A stretch of 40,589 bases of DNA from Streptococcus zalophi (GCF_016481285.1 NZ_JAENBP010000011.1:1-40589), one strand, 5' to 3'; positions 16,558 to 26,470 are shown, counted from the first letter of the stretch. A program made the numbers and translations. Notes: generated from the sequence alone by a model not told the origin.

Positions 16558-19176
16558 TTAGATATAATCTTGAACAGTTTCAAGAAGTTTTGAAATGGCA
16601 GAGGCATCTGAACCACCAGCCATCGCCATATCAGGTTTTCCGCCACCTCGACCAGAAATAATTGGTGCCAATGCTTTAACAAGATTGCCAGAATGAATGT
16701 CTTTTGTTTTACTTGCTACAAGGAGATTGACTTTTTCACCAATTGCAGCCACTAAGACAAGTACATCTGAATAATCTTTTTGTTTCCATTGATCAGCATA
16801 GGTTCTAAGAGCACCTGCATCTGAAACATCAACTTTTTTGGCAAGTAAACGAATTCCTTTAATCTCTTGAGGATTACTAAAGATTTCACCTGCTGCTGCT
16901 GACGCAGCTTTTTCTTTTAAGATAGCATTTTCTTTTTGCAGTTCGCGTAATTGTTCTTGAAGACTCGCCACTTTATTTGATACTTCTTTAAGCTGGGGCG
17001 CTTTAATCGTTTTAGCAATTTCCTTAAGAGCATCTTCTTGATCACGGTAGGCAAGATAAGCTTCTTTACTGGTCACAGCAATGATACGACGCGTTCCTGA
17101 GCCAATTCCTTCTTCTTTGATGATTTTAAACATACCAATTTCAGAAGTGTTTTCAAGATGGGTACCACCACACAACTCAACAGAATAATCACTAATAGAG
17201 ACAACACGAACAACCTTACCATATTTCTCACCAAAGAGAGCCATAGCACCCATTTCTTTAGCAGTATCTATATCAGTTTCTATCGTATTGATTGGAATAG
17301 CTTCCCAGATTTTACGGTTAATCTCTTCTTCAATTTGACGTAGTTCTTGGTTGGTCAAAGCTTCAAAGTGAGTAAAGTCAAAACGTAAGAAAGCTACTTC
17401 ATTTAATGAACCTGCTTGGACTGCATGATTACCAACAATATGATGAAGTGCTGCGTGAAGTAGATGGGTTGCTGTATGATTTTTCATCACTCGGTAGCGA
17501 CGGTCATTGTCAATTTCTAGATAATAAGTTTGACCTTCTTCAAGTAGACTTAAAACCTCTACCTTATGAAGCGGTTGGCCATTTGGTGCCGATTGAACAT
17601 CAACGACTTTAGCAACCACATCACCAGTAGGTGATTTAATAACACCATGGTCAGCCACTTGTCCCCCTTTTTCAGCATAAAATGGCGTTTCCTCAAAAAT
17701 TAAGAAGGCTTCATTTTCACTAACTGCTGAAACACGTTCATCATTTGCGACGATGGCTGACAAAGTACTCTCTGTTGCATTTGTTTCATAAAGGAATGTC
17801 GATGGTTCAGTGATATTAGCCAAGGTTTCATTTTGCATGCCCATTGACCCACCTTTAACAACGTTAGCACGCGCACGCTCTTGTTGTTCTTTCATTGCTT
17901 CTTTAAAGCCTTCATGATCAATAGTGAAGCCTTCATCTTCGGCCAATTCTTCCGTCAGTTCAACAGGGAAACCATAAGTATCATAGAGTTTAAAGATATC
18001 TTTTCCTTCTAGAGTAGTTTGACCTTTTTCTTTTAACGAAGCTAATAATTGGTCTAAGTGAACTGAACCTGAGTCAATGGTTTTAGCAAATGTTTCTTCT
18101 TCACGTTTAATAATTTTTTCAATAAAGTCATGTTTTTCAAGAACTTCTGGATAATAGCTTTCCATGATTTGACCAACAATAACAACCAAACGATATAAGA
18201 ATGATTCTTTAATCCCCAAACGACGGCCATGCATAACCGCACGACGAAGAAGACGACGCAGAACATAGCCACGTCCTTCATTTCCAGGAAGTGCCCCATC
18301 ACCAATTGCAAAAGCAAGAGAACGAATATGATCGGCGATAACTTTAAAACTCATATTATTACCATCTGGATCGTAGGTTTTACCAGAAAGTTTTTCTAGT
18401 TCACGAATAATCGGCATAAAGAGGTCAGTTTCAAAGTTTGTCTTAGCCCCTTGAATAATCGCAACCATGCGCTCAAGTCCCATGCCGGTATCAATGTTTT
18501 TGTTTGGTAGTTCTTTATACTCACTTCTTGGAATACTTGGATCAGCATTAAATTGTGATAACACAATATTCCAAATTTCAATATAGCGGTCATTTTCAAT
18601 ATCTTCTTCAAGTAAACGAATACCAATATTGTCAGGGTCAAAAGCTTCACCACGGTCAAAGAAAATTTCAGTATCAGGGCCTGAAGGACCAGCACCAATT
18701 TCCCAGAAGTTTTCTTCTAAAGGAATCAAATGACTTGGTTCAACACCCAATTCTATCCAGCGATTGTAAGAATCTTTATCAGCTGGATAATAAGTCATGT
18801 AAAGTTTTTCTTTTGGAAAAGCAAACCATTCGTCACCAGTTAATAATTCATATGCAAAAGCAATCGCTTCATCTCTAAAATAATCACCAATAGAAAAGTT
18901 TCCAAGCATTTCAAACATGGTATGGTGTCTGGCTGTTTTACCAACATTTTCAATATCATTAGTCCTAATTGATTTTTGAGCATTGGTAATTCTTGGATTG
19001 TCAGGAATCACTGAACCATCAAAATATTTTTTTAAGGTGGCAACACCTGAGTTAATCCATAACAGTGTGGGATCATTAACAGGTACAAGATTAGCAGAAG
19101 GTTCAACAGAATGTCCTTTTGATTTGAAGTAGTCTAAAAACATCTGTCTAATTTCTGCACTGGTCATTTTTTTCAT
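16558..19176 (-). CDS. alaS: Alanyl-tRNA synthetase
   Basis: AlaS charges tRNA-Ala and removes mischarged serine or glycine. The protein has 872 residues, full length. The class II catalytic domain occupies residues 1 to about 250 ([36 protein letters not shown]). The anticodon-independent tRNA-recognition region follows (about 250-460). The editing domain has the zinc ligands HTATHLLH and CGGTH (Cys near residue 668). The C-terminal coiled coil and C-Ala domain has [13 protein letters not shown] near the end, here as [15 protein letters not shown]. The ATG has an AAAAGGAA site. It lies 28 bp downstream of the LURP-like gene with no promoter between, so it depends on the alanine T-box leader at 19709-19898. 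Confidence 0.98.
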   Translation of the reverse strand: MKKMTSAEIRQMFLDYFKSKGHSVEPSANLVPVNDPTLLWINSGVATLKKYFDGSVIPDNPRITNAQKSIRTNDIENVGKTARHHTMFEMLGNFSIGDYFRDEAIAFAYELLTGDEWFAFPKEKLYMTYYPADKDSYNRWIELGVEPSHLIPLEENFWEIGAGPSGPDTEIFFDRGEAFDPDNIGIRLLEEDIENDRYIEIWNIVLSQFNADPSIPRSEYKELPNKNIDTGMGLERMVAIIQGAKTNFETDLFMPIIRELEKLSGKTYDPDGNNMSFKVIADHIRSLAFAIGDGALPGNEGRGYVLRRLLRRAVMHGRRLGIKESFLYRLVVIVGQIMESYYPEVLEKHDFIEKIIKREEETFAKTIDSGSVHLDQLLASLKEKGQTTLEGKDIFKLYDTYGFPVELTEELAEDEGFTIDHEGFKEAMKEQQERARANVVKGGSMGMQNETLANITEPSTFLYETNATESTLSAIVANDERVSAVSENEAFLIFEETPFYAEKGGQVADHGVIKSPTGDVVAKVVDVQSAPNGQPLHKVEVLSLLEEGQTYYLEIDNDRRYRVMKNHTATHLLHAALHHIVGNHAVQAGSLNEVAFLRFDFTHFEALTNQELRQIEEEINRKIWEAIPINTIETDIDTAKEMGAMALFGEKYGKVVRVVSISDYSVELCGGTHLENTSEIGMFKIIKEEGIGSGTRRIIAVTSKEAYLAYRDQEDALKEIAKTIKAPQLKEVSNKVASLQEQLRELQKENAILKEKAASAAAGEIFSNPQEIKGIRLLAKKVDVSDAGALRTYADQWKQKDYSDVLVLVAAIGEKVNLLVASKTKDIHSGNLVKALAPIISGRGGGKPDMAMAGGSDASAISKLLETVQDYI

Positions 19177-19204
19177 TTTATATTTTCCTTTTCTTTTTTC
19201 GTGT

Positions 19205-19708
19205 CTATCTATTTGAAGAAGCAGAACTTGCTGCTGCCATTTCTTCTTTTACTCTATCTATCGCAATGACAAGAGAAATAACCAAATCACTATAGTTTTC
19301 ATCAAAAACTTTCACATTGTAAGTTGAAGTTAATTTAAACCATTCCTCTGAAATGGTTGCGACTAATTGGCCCTGTAAATATAGACTAAAATTCATAGAC
19401 CAAAAATCACCCTTCACGACCATTCCCAAGTTTTCGATGCGAAACTTTGATTTAAACAAAGTCCACTCCTTAATGATAATAAACTGTCTACCATCAGAAA
19501 GTTCAACATCAAATTTCGGTAGCAATGACCACAGTCGTTTAGTAATATGACTGACCATATTGCCATTCATATCAAGGATGGTATAGCGCTTAGGAATTTC
19601 TAAAAAGCTTCCTCTCACTTCATAATGGGCATTATTTTCGATGTCTTTGATATAGAATTTTCCACCAAGTGCCCACATTTTTTGTTTGATATGAAACACT
19701 TTTGTCAT
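19205..19708 (-). CDS. LURP-one-related / YxjI-like protein
   Basis: This 167-residue protein resembles the LURP-one-related (LOR, YxjI) family, which has a Tubby-like beta-barrel fold. The sequence is rich in alternating beta segments ([33 protein letters not shown]). There is no signal peptide and no catalytic motif that I can identify, and the biochemical role of bacterial members is not established. The start is the ATG at 19708, nine bases after GAAGGAG. A longer frame starting at 19771 would translate the T-box itself and is rejected. The gene is first in an operon with alaS and is under the alanine T-box, which is an unexpected partner for a tRNA synthetase. Confidence 0.87.
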   Translation of the reverse strand: MTKVFHIKQKMWALGGKFYIKDIENNAHYEVRGSFLEIPKRYTILDMNGNMVSHITKRLWSLLPKFDVELSDGRQFIIIKEWTLFKSKFRIENLGMVVKGDFWSMNFSLYLQGQLVATISEEWFKLTSTYNVKVFDENYSDLVISLVIAIDRVKEEMAAASSASSNR

Positions 19709-19898
19709 AGCAAGCTCCTTCAAAAAAACAAGTTCACTAAAGAAGGGCGAAAACCGCGGTACCACCTTCATTCAATGAACTTGTCATTCTTCATGATTTA
19801 TTATTTAATTTTCTATTAAGTAGCATGTTTTTAGAGTCTGAATGGCTTGCATCAACCGCCATTTTTCTGGAACAAACTGATTAAAAACAATTCTTAAC
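19709..19898 (-). promoter_or_regulatory. Alanine T-box riboswitch leader of the LURP-like/alaS operon
   Basis: The leader runs from predicted +1 at 19898 to the ATG at 19708. The base of Stem I is CTGTTAAG (19900-19893) with CTTAATAG (19820-19813). The internal loop next to it carries GCT then A (19824-19821), an alanine specifier. A distal hairpin ATGGC/GCCAT has the loop GGTTGATGCAA. The T-box GGTGGTACCGCGG (19766-19754) forms an antiterminator: GAAGG/CCTTC and GCG/CGC helices around the TGGTACC bulge. TGGT matches the ACCA end expected of tRNA-Ala. Arms ACAAGTTCA (19784-19776) and TGAACTTGT (19736-19728) plus seven T form the terminator. High uncharged tRNA-Ala should raise expression. 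Confidence 0.93.
19722..19784 (-). terminator. T-box-controlled terminator
   Basis: Nine perfect pairs (19784-19776 with 19736-19728) are followed by a T7 run. The long loop holds the whole antiterminator hairpin, which is not the usual overlapping arrangement. Confidence 0.7.
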
Positions 19899-19904
19899 AG
19901 GACT

Positions 19905-19933
19905 ATTATACGTTCTTTAAAGATTTTCGTCAA
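19905..19933 (-). promoter_or_regulatory. Promoter of the T-box/LURP-like/alaS operon
   Basis: TTGACG (19933-19928), a 17-bp spacer and TATAAT (19910-19905) lie on the minus strand, starting 12 bp past the prsA stop. I see no separate prsA terminator, so prsA transcripts may run into the leader. Confidence 0.88.
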
Positions 19934-19944
19934 TAAAGAAAGCA

Positions 19945-20919
19945 TTATTTATCGTCAGATTTTTTATCTTCTTCAGATTTTTTATCATCTGATTCTTTGT
20001 TTTCATTTGATTGACTTGCATCTGTTGGTGTAAATTGAGAAAGAACATTTGCAAATGAGTCGTCTTTAATCTTGACATTAGCTTTATCAAGAGCTTCAGA
20101 AATCACAACGTTTCTAAAAGCAGGATCATTGCTTTTTTGAGAAAGGAACATTTCTTTCAAACGTTTTTCATATGTTTTCCAATCAGCATCTTTTTCAGCT
20201 TTTTTAGTTGTTTTAACAATATAGTAATTTGTTCTGTAAGTTGATGTATCAACGATTGGAACTACTCCAGAAATACCATTAACATCAAGAGCAAAAGCCG
20301 TTTTCATCACATCTGGCAAAACCTTATTATCAGCAGAGTCAAAGCTAACTTCGATATTGTCTTTATCCATTGATTTTTCTTGAGCGATTTTGGCAAAATC
20401 TGCACCTTCAGCTCTCACTTCTTCTAAAGTGGCATTTGCAGCTTCTTCTGAATCAAGAACAATGACCTGAGCTGTTGTTTCAGGGGTGTAGGTTTCATAA
20501 GCCATTTTATAAGCATCATCATTTAATTCTTTTTCAGCTGCTTTGTTAATAGCATATTCAAGTAATTTTTCAAGACGAATGGTTTTCTTATATTGTTCAG
20601 CTGTAGTACCTGCTTGGGCAAGAGCTTGCTCGAATTGATCTCCGTACTGTTTAGCATTTTCATTATAAGCATCAGTGACTTCTTTATCAGACACTTTGTC
20701 ACCATATTGATCTTCAAAAACACGCTCTAAAATTAGAGTGATCATTGTTTGTTGTGCAGCTGTTGAAGACTTCACTTCATTATAGAAATCTGACAATGTG
20801 ATAGTATCACCCTTCATTGTTGCCAATTTAGCATCAGCATCTTTACTGGTTGAGCAGGCCGCTAATGTCACCACTGATAACAAAGTGACAAGACCTGTTG
20901 CAAATAGACGTTTTTTCAT
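19945..20919 (-). CDS. prsA: Foldase lipoprotein PrsA
   Basis: PrsA is a membrane lipoprotein outside the cell that helps secreted proteins fold after export. The 324-residue precursor has a lipoprotein signal peptide with lipobox LAAC (Cys22). An N-terminal chaperone region follows, then a parvulin-like peptidyl-prolyl isomerase domain (about residues 145-240; SEEAANATLEEVRAEGADFAKIAQEKSMD). The C-terminal tail is charged and low in complexity (ESDDKKSEEDKKSDDK). The parvulin domain appears diverged, as in other streptococcal PrsA proteins, so isomerase activity is uncertain. AAGGAG lies 11 bases before the ATG. It may assist secretion of surface proteins such as those at both ends of this window. 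Confidence 0.95.
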   Translation of the reverse strand: MKKRLFATGLVTLLSVVTLAACSTSKDADAKLATMKGDTITLSDFYNEVKSSTAAQQTMITLILERVFEDQYGDKVSDKEVTDAYNENAKQYGDQFEQALAQAGTTAEQYKKTIRLEKLLEYAINKAAEKELNDDAYKMAYETYTPETTAQVIVLDSEEAANATLEEVRAEGADFAKIAQEKSMDKDNIEVSFDSADNKVLPDVMKTAFALDVNGISGVVPIVDTSTYRTNYYIVKTTKKAEKDADWKTYEKRLKEMFLSQKSNDPAFRNVVISEALDKANVKIKDDSFANVLSQFTPTDASQSNENKESDDKKSEEDKKSDDK

Positions 20920-20955
20920 TAGTAATAGTACTCCTTATTTATCGTTAACTTCACT

Positions 20956-20964
20956 ATTATACCA
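20956..20964 (-). promoter_or_regulatory. Extended -10 promoter of prsA
   Basis: The minus strand reads TGGTATAAT (20964-20956), about 36 bp upstream of the prsA ATG, with no clear -35. It follows a T8 run just after the methyltransferase stop. Confidence 0.65.
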
Positions 20965-20982
20965 TAATGTCTTAAAAAAAAC

Positions 20983-21690
20983 TTAATCTTCGATAGTAAT
21001 CCTATCAGAATTTTTTCTTAAGAGCAATAAACCATCACCTAAAGGTAGAATAGTTGCCGTCAATTCTTGATGACGCAAAGTTGTTTTAAATAATTTTTGA
21101 AGACCACGGTAAATGGTCCGTTGCCCGCGACGAACGTCTTCAATGGGTTTAACGATGTCGCCACCTTGAAAAACATCATCAAAAACGATAACACCACCAA
21201 CCGCTAAACGTTTTAAGATCTCTGGTAAAAAAACGATGTACTTTGATTTGGCAGAGTCCATAAAAACAAAATCATAGGTCTCTTCAAGAGTTGCTAAAAG
21301 ATCACTCGCATCACCCTCTAAAAGTGTGATCTGTTTTCTCGTATCATACTTAGCAAAATTAGTTTTTGCAAACCCAATCATTTCTTCGTTTCGATCAATC
21401 GTTGTGATTTTAGCAGCAGGTGCATTTTCTGCCATAAGAAGAGCAGAAAAACCAATAGCTGTTCCTACTTCAAGTATTTTCTTAGGTGCTAGTGTTTGCA
21501 TTAAAAATCTGAAATAAGAAACAATTTCCGGTTGAATAATTGGAATATTTTCATTTCTTGCAAAAATTTCCAATTCTTTTAAATGACCAGTGTTTTCTTT
21601 TTGTGCCGTTCTCATAAATGAAACGACTTCTTCCTTAATAACGGGACGTCTCATGTTATGATTAGCATTTTTACTATATGATTTCACCAT
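20983..21690 (-). CDS. SAM-dependent O-methyltransferase, TrmR/YrrM-like
   Basis: This is a 235-residue class I methyltransferase. The SAM-binding motif I is ILEVGTAIGFSALLMAE (residues about 72-88), the acidic motif II is ITTIDRNEEM, and a motif with metal-binding potential is DFVFMDSAKSKY followed by VIVFDDVF. This is the pattern of the catechol-O-methyltransferase-like family. B. subtilis YrrM (TrmR) methylates tRNA hydroxyuridine-34 (family knowledge); the same role here is an inference. The Shine-Dalgarno site is weak (AGAGAAAG), but the N-terminus MVKSYSKNANHNMRRP agrees with the S. pyogenes protein as I recall it. The gene lies between the HAD gene and prsA. Confidence 0.9.
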   Translation of the reverse strand: MVKSYSKNANHNMRRPVIKEEVVSFMRTAQKENTGHLKELEIFARNENIPIIQPEIVSYFRFLMQTLAPKKILEVGTAIGFSALLMAENAPAAKITTIDRNEEMIGFAKTNFAKYDTRKQITLLEGDASDLLATLEETYDFVFMDSAKSKYIVFLPEILKRLAVGGVIVFDDVFQGGDIVKPIEDVRRGQRTIYRGLQKLFKTTLRHQELTATILPLGDGLLLLRKNSDRITIED

Positions 21691-21731
21691 AATTTATTTT
21701 ATTCATTCTTTCTCTACGATATAGCTGTTTT

Positions 21732-22337
21732 TTAAAATAAGCTTTTTATCTCTTCTAATTTAGTGATATGTTGGTTATCTGCTGATGTTTTTACACCAAG
21801 ATTAATACTCTTTATACCACTATTAATGGCTAACTCTTTATCCAACTTACGATCACCAATATAGTAGGCACTTGCTTTGTCAAAATGATATTTTTTAACC
21901 AGATAATCAATCACTTCTGGATCTGGTTTTCGTTTAAAACCTGAGTCACCTGTCAATACTTCTTCGAAATAATCAGAAATCCCTAATTTTTTTAAAACGG
22001 AGAATGTATTATCACCCTTATGGGTGTACATGAAATTCTTAATTTCTTTTGAACGTGTCCATTCAAGTACTGACAAAGCACCTGGCATAAGTTGAAACTC
22101 ATCATCTCTCTTTAAAACATCCTCTGACATCACTCCTTTAATAAGCTCAAAAGAAATGCCTGTTTCAATCGACTTTTCAAATAAGAGTTTACCGATAGAC
22201 TCTTCCAAGATAAACGTTCTTATGGGTTCTCTTTCAAATGTCCAATTAAAGTGATTGTAAGTTACTTCTAAAGAAGCAAGCATGGCATCATAAGAATCGA
22301 TTAAGGTACCATCTAAATCCCAAATAAATGTCGTCAT
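21732..22337 (-). CDS. HAD-superfamily phosphatase
   Basis: This is a 201-residue HAD phosphatase from the ATG at 22337 (MTTFIWDLDGTLIDSY; nucleophile D7, acid/base D9). A helical cap domain follows, then motif II (FMYTHKG, with Thr rather than Ser), motif III Lys in GFKRKPDPEV and motif IV YIGDRKLDKELAINSGI. It resembles the phosphoglycolate phosphatase-like subgroup, but the substrate cannot be told. The start codon overlaps the stop of the acetyltransferase gene as ATGA, so the two genes are translationally coupled. A longer frame from 22364 would run into the upstream gene and is less likely. Confidence 0.9.
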   Translation of the reverse strand: MTTFIWDLDGTLIDSYDAMLASLEVTYNHFNWTFEREPIRTFILEESIGKLLFEKSIETGISFELIKGVMSEDVLKRDDEFQLMPGALSVLEWTRSKEIKNFMYTHKGDNTFSVLKKLGISDYFEEVLTGDSGFKRKPDPEVIDYLVKKYHFDKASAYYIGDRKLDKELAINSGIKSINLGVKTSADNQHITKLEEIKSLF

Positions 22338-22861
22338 GCTAAAGTCCTTTCTATGTTTATCCAATAGCGAGCCAATTTTTTCCCATCTTCCATGGTAATA
22401 ATATCTTGCAATCTGCCACCGACTTTTTCAATCGTTCTACGACTAGCAATATTATCTTCCAAAGCTGTGATAAAAATATCCTTGATATTTCTTTCTTTAT
22501 ACTTTTCAAAAGCAAAATATAGTAATTTTGTTGTTATTCCTTGTCTACGATAAGAAGAAAGTGTGACATAGCCAATATGACCACCTATCTCAGACAAGTT
22601 TCCTTTTTCTAGTTCCCAACGACATGAAATTTTAGCCAAAATCTCTTGATCGCGAAAGTAATAATAGGAAGTCACTGTTGACCAATCAGGGTGATTCGAT
22701 AATGTCTCCAATTGTTTGGTCTTTTGGTAAAAACTAGAGTAGTCATCAATTAATCTTGTTTGTATAAAAGAATTTCCTGCTTCTTTTTCTTTATTTAACA
22801 AGCGATTAAACGTGTAAAAAGCTTTTTCATCTGATAGACGAAGTGTTCTAATGTCATCCAT
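22334..22861 (-). CDS. GNAT-family N-acetyltransferase
   Basis: This 175-residue protein has a GNAT fold. The acetyl-CoA pyrophosphate loop is recognisable as GHIGYVTLSSYRRQGITTKLL (a variant R/Q-x-x-G-x-G/A, here RRQGIT, near residues 105-111), followed by IFITALEDNIASRRTIEKVGG, the usual motif B region. The acceptor substrate is unknown. The start has a good AAGGAG site. It is the first gene of a coupled pair with the HAD phosphatase (ATGA overlap), which suggests both act in one pathway, but I cannot say which. Confidence 0.88.
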   Translation of the reverse strand: MDDIRTLRLSDEKAFYTFNRLLNKEKEAGNSFIQTRLIDDYSSFYQKTKQLETLSNHPDWSTVTSYYYFRDQEILAKISCRWELEKGNLSEIGGHIGYVTLSSYRRQGITTKLLYFAFEKYKERNIKDIFITALEDNIASRRTIEKVGGRLQDIITMEDGKKLARYWINIERTLA

Positions 22862-22876
22862 AGCTTAACTCCTTTT

Positions 22877-22898
22877 CAAAAAAATCCCTTACGGGATT
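22877..22898 (-). terminator. Terminator of pepF
   Basis: AATCCC, a GTAA loop and GGGATT are followed by a T run on the minus strand, starting 4 bp past the pepF stop. Confidence 0.85.
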
Positions 22899-22902
22899 CT
22901 TT

Positions 22903-24702
22903 TTAACGGATGCCTTTTTTTACAAGTTCTTCAAAGGCATCTAAGCGCTCTTCAAAAACTTTGAAAGCTTCATCCAAATAGTCTGTGGTTGTCATATCAA
23001 CACCAGCTTTTTTAATTACATTTAATGCATAGTCTGAATTTCCTGCCTTAAGGTAGTTAAGGTAATTTTCCTTATCTGTTTGAGTACCATGAACGATTTT
23101 ATTTGCGAGGAAACTTGCTGCTGCAAAACCTGTCGCATATTGATAGACATAGAAATTATAGTAAAAATGAGGAATTCTAGCCCATTCATATTGAATTTCT
23201 GGGTTGTCTTCTTTAGAAAGTCCATAATATTTTTCGTTTAAATCAGCATATAAGGTATTTAAAAATTCACTGGTTAAGACTTCACCATCTTGGTCTGCCT
23301 TATGAATGGCTGCTTCAAATTCAGCAAACTGTGTTTGTCTAAAGACTGTTCCTCTAAAACCATCCAAGTAATGGTTTAAAATAGCAAAGCGTGTGTGATC
23401 ATCAGTCACTTCTTCTAATAATTTTTCTGTCAAAATATTTTCATTGGTGGTTGAGGCGATTTCAGCAAGGAAAATACTATAATCACCATAAACATAAGGC
23501 TGATTTTCACGCGTAAATACTGAGTGAAGACTGTGGCCTGTTTCATGCACTAAAGTATAGAAATTATCGAGATTGTCTTGCCAGTTAAGAAGCATAAAGG
23601 CATTAGTATCGTAAGAACCTCCAGAGTATGCACCTGAACGTTTGCCTTTATTTTCATAAACATCAATCCATCGTTCACTAAAGGCTCTCTTAACACGTTC
23701 TGAATAGTCTTTTCCTAAAATAGCCAAGACCTCTTCTGATTTTTTCAAAGCATCTTCATAAGAAATACTCATATCCGTTTTTGAAAGTGGTGTGTAAAGA
23801 TCATACATTCTTAAATCTTCTAGACCTAAGATTTCTTTGCGAAGTTTGATGTAACGATGGAGCAGTGGCAGATGCTTATGAACTGCCTTAACCAAGGTAT
23901 CAAAAACAGTTTCTGGAATATGGTTTTGTGCTAAAGCAGCAGCTCTCGCTGTTTTGTATTTTCTGAGTTTAGCATTTAGGTTATGAACCTTAACATTGGT
24001 TTGAAGAGTCTTAGCATAGGTATGTTGATACTGTTCATAGACACTGTATAGAGCTTTATAAACTGATTTTCTAACCTCTCTATTTTTGGATTCAACTAAG
24101 CTAATATAATTGCCATGAGACAGCTGAACGTCATTACCTTCTTCATCTTTAACCATTGGAAATACGATATCAGCATTATCTAATATAGCAAAGGTTTCTG
24201 CTGGAGATTCAAAAATTTCACTACTTGCAGCAAGTAATTCTTCTTCTACTTGTGATAGAATATGGTCTCTTTGTTTCAATAATTTATCAAAATAATGAGC
24301 ATAATCTTTAAGTTTTTCTTCTTCAGACAGAAATCGCTCATAATCACTCATGTCTAAAGTCATGAATTCAGGTTCATAAAAAGCAAACGTTTCATTAAAT
24401 TTTGCAAAGATGGCAGTTGCCTTCGCTTGAAATTCTTGGTATTTGGCAACTGTCGTATCTTGGTCATTTTTCATCGAAGCATAAACATAAACCTTTTCAA
24501 TGCGACGCATGAGATCTAATTGTGCTTCAGTGACTATGAGTAATTGATGACTTGAATCAAGTAAGTGTCCTTCACATTGTTTTGCATCATCTAAGGCACT
24601 TGATAGGGATGCTAATTCTTTTTCCCACAACTCATCCGTAGCAAAGATGGTGGTTAAATCCCACGTAAACTCTTTAGCAATATGTTTTCTATTATCAGAC
24701 AT
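22903..24702 (-). CDS. pepF: Oligoendopeptidase F (M3B)
   Basis: This cytoplasmic zinc endopeptidase cuts oligopeptides of roughly 7-17 residues (family knowledge), acting before dipeptidases such as PepV. The protein has 599 residues, the usual length. The zinc site HETGH is at residues 386-390 ([13 protein letters not shown]), with the third ligand in FLAEIAST (E414). The substrate-binding [16 protein letters not shown] region is near the C-terminus. Related enzymes in group B streptococci are called PepB. It lies 26 bp downstream of coiA. I see no strong promoter in that gap, so it may be read in part from the coiA transcript. Confidence 0.96.
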   Translation of the reverse strand: MSDNRKHIAKEFTWDLTTIFATDELWEKELASLSSALDDAKQCEGHLLDSSHQLLIVTEAQLDLMRRIEKVYVYASMKNDQDTTVAKYQEFQAKATAIFAKFNETFAFYEPEFMTLDMSDYERFLSEEEKLKDYAHYFDKLLKQRDHILSQVEEELLAASSEIFESPAETFAILDNADIVFPMVKDEEGNDVQLSHGNYISLVESKNREVRKSVYKALYSVYEQYQHTYAKTLQTNVKVHNLNAKLRKYKTARAAALAQNHIPETVFDTLVKAVHKHLPLLHRYIKLRKEILGLEDLRMYDLYTPLSKTDMSISYEDALKKSEEVLAILGKDYSERVKRAFSERWIDVYENKGKRSGAYSGGSYDTNAFMLLNWQDNLDNFYTLVHETGHSLHSVFTRENQPYVYGDYSIFLAEIASTTNENILTEKLLEEVTDDHTRFAILNHYLDGFRGTVFRQTQFAEFEAAIHKADQDGEVLTSEFLNTLYADLNEKYYGLSKEDNPEIQYEWARIPHFYYNFYVYQYATGFAAASFLANKIVHGTQTDKENYLNYLKAGNSDYALNVIKKAGVDMTTTDYLDEAFKVFEERLDAFEELVKKGIR

Positions 24703-24728
24703 TTGGCTCTCCTTTTTTCACTTTTCTC

Positions 24729-25685
24729 TTACTGTATTGTATCATAAAATTTTGGAGGGTATAACGTTTGTTGCCTTTTATTATCAACTTTTTGATAGTA
24801 GTGCTCAAAATTTTGATAATAAGCCGATAGATTGGCAGTTATTTGAGCAAACCCATTGTCAGATTTTAGAGGATTAACTTGTGGATAAAAATCATCTTGT
24901 TTGTTTAAAAGAATATTATTACCAGCTTGATAAGCATATGCTTGTTTTTTCAACCATTTTGGCGATTTGTAGCATAGTTGTTTTTGAATATAGAAAAGAA
25001 TATCATCAGCCATTTTAATCTGATAACTACTCATTTTTTGTTTTAGATAGGGAAATCTTAAAAACATTAGAAGGTCTTCATCAAAAGAGCAACTTTTTTC
25101 CAGATAATGACTTTTTCCTTTTAAATCTTCGTAAATGAGATACTTTATTCTCAGACACCTCTTTTTTAAATCAACTTCATAGAGATAAAACCCGATATTT
25201 TTTGAAAAATAGATTAACTGTTTTTGAAGGCTAGTTATTCTATCTCCCAACCATAGTTTATGACCAAGCAACCAAAGAACGGTATAGTGATTTTTTTGAT
25301 AACTTTTTGTTCTTTCTTTTAATCTTTTTTGCGATAAGGGACTACACTGAATTTCTAAAGCTAATGATTGATTAACGAGTAAGTCTGCTATTTGGTTTAA
25401 TTTAGGTAATATAGTTTCAATGGTCACCTCATTTTTTTTTGACAAGGCATGATACAATTCTGATTTTAACCCAAGATGCTCCTCTCCTTCATTTTCAGAA
25501 GTAAACAAACAATCCTTTAATCTGATATGAGCAAAATGAGCCTGATAAATCTGTCCAAACCTTAGTCTAACAGGTTGCCTACAAGCACAACAAGTAAATG
25601 ACTCTTTGACTAATGCTTTTTTATCAAGATGAGATAAAGTGATTAGATTAATTCGTTTTCCATTTTTATTGTTTGCTGTTAACAT
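24729..25685 (-). CDS. coiA: Competence protein CoiA
   Basis: CoiA is a late competence protein needed in transformation, thought to act on incoming DNA during recombination. The protein has 318 residues. The N-terminal CoiA-type region has a CxxC pair (SFTCCACRQPVRLR) and HFAHIRLKDC. The nuclease-like core DLLVNQSLALEIQCSPL, followed by QKNHYTVLWLLG, resembles a PD-(D/E)XK fold (about residues 107-145). The C-terminal part is divergent. The ATG has AAAGGAG, and a CIN-box-like element (TTCGAATA) lies 28 bases upstream, so SigX control is expected, as in other streptococci. Confidence 0.93.
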   Translation of the reverse strand: MLTANNKNGKRINLITLSHLDKKALVKESFTCCACRQPVRLRFGQIYQAHFAHIRLKDCLFTSENEGEEHLGLKSELYHALSKKNEVTIETILPKLNQIADLLVNQSLALEIQCSPLSQKRLKERTKSYQKNHYTVLWLLGHKLWLGDRITSLQKQLIYFSKNIGFYLYEVDLKKRCLRIKYLIYEDLKGKSHYLEKSCSFDEDLLMFLRFPYLKQKMSSYQIKMADDILFYIQKQLCYKSPKWLKKQAYAYQAGNNILLNKQDDFYPQVNPLKSDNGFAQITANLSAYYQNFEHYYQKVDNKRQQTLYPPKFYDTIQ

Positions 25686-25713
25686 AGGTCTCCTTTAAAT
25701 GCGGTTACCTTTT

Positions 25714-25721
25714 TATTCGAA
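25714..25721 (-). promoter_or_regulatory. CIN-box-like SigX promoter element of coiA
   Basis: The minus strand reads TTCGAATA, seven of eight bases of the consensus TACGAATA, 28 bp upstream of the coiA ATG. It sits at the end of the T-run of the nagB terminator. Confidence 0.7.
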
Positions 25722-25750
25722 AAAAAGATGAGTCTCCTTGACTCATCTTT
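25720..25750 (-). terminator. Terminator of nagB
   Basis: An 11-bp stem (AAAGATGAGTC with GACTCATCTTT, loop AAGGA) is followed by T residues on the minus strand. The T-run merges with the coiA CIN-box. Confidence 0.88.
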
Positions 25751-25756
25751 CATTTC

Positions 25757-26458
25757 TTATAGTTCTGAAGCAGCTTCCTCGTCAACAATAATATAAACTT
25801 CTGGATGATTCTGAAGAACACTAGCTGGAACATCTTTAGTGACTGGACCATTAACTGTCTTAGCAATGGCATCAGCTTTTGCCTGACCATAAGCCATTAA
25901 GATAATAGTTTTTGCTTTTAGAATAGAAGCAATTCCCATCGAAATTGCTTGTCTAGGAACATCTGATTCATTTTCAAAGAAGCGTGCATTGGCTTTTATG
26001 GTATTTTCTTGTAAATCAACCAGATGGGTTTGTGTGTTAAATGCTGTGCCTGGTTCGTTAAAACCAATATGACCATTGTTGCCAATCCCCAATATTTGAA
26101 GATCAACTGGATATTTTTCAAGAATAGCATCATATTCTTTGGTATGTGATTCAATATCAGTCGCCATACCATCAGGCAAGAAACTCTCTTTAAACGGTTT
26201 CTTATCAAACAAATGTTCCTTCATAAATTGATAATAGGATTGAGAATTTTCTTTTGACAAGCCAACATACTCATCCAAGTTAACACTTCTCATATCAGAA
26301 AAATCTAAATCGCTAGCAACCATTTTATTGTATAGTTCAATTGGTGTACTACCTGTTGCTAAACCAAGTGTTTTAGCACCATTTTCTATTTTTTCTTTTA
26401 AAATATCAAAAGCGACTTGAGCACCTTCTATTTGATCTGCCACTTTAATAATTTTCAT
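25757..26458 (-). CDS. nagB: Glucosamine-6-phosphate deaminase
   Basis: NagB converts glucosamine-6-phosphate to fructose-6-phosphate and ammonia, the step that sends amino sugars to glycolysis. The 233-residue protein starts MKIIKVADQ at the ATG at 26458, preceded by a near-perfect AGGAGG site. A longer frame from 26533 would run across the promoter and is rejected. Motifs are LGLATGSTP (phosphate loop, residues 31-39), the general base D62 in [10 protein letters not shown], and the active-site segment [14 protein letters not shown] (124-137; H130, E135). The promoter spacer is a NagR-like palindrome with a second half-matching site downstream, so repression lifted by amino sugars is expected. 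Confidence 0.96.
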   Translation of the reverse strand: MKIIKVADQIEGAQVAFDILKEKIENGAKTLGLATGSTPIELYNKMVASDLDFSDMRSVNLDEYVGLSKENSQSYYQFMKEHLFDKKPFKESFLPDGMATDIESHTKEYDAILEKYPVDLQILGIGNNGHIGFNEPGTAFNTQTHLVDLQENTIKANARFFENESDVPRQAISMGIASILKAKTIILMAYGQAKADAIAKTVNGPVTKDVPASVLQNHPEVYIIVDEEAASEL

Positions 26459-26470
26459 GATATCCTCCTT

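Noticed and set aside
17158..18878. Several plus- and minus-strand frames inside alaS
   Set aside because: They are shadows of the full-length, motif-complete alaS frame and lack ribosome sites.
19709..19771. Longer LURP-like frame starting at 19771
   Set aside because: The added codons are the T-box sequence itself; a good ribosome site precedes the ATG at 19708.
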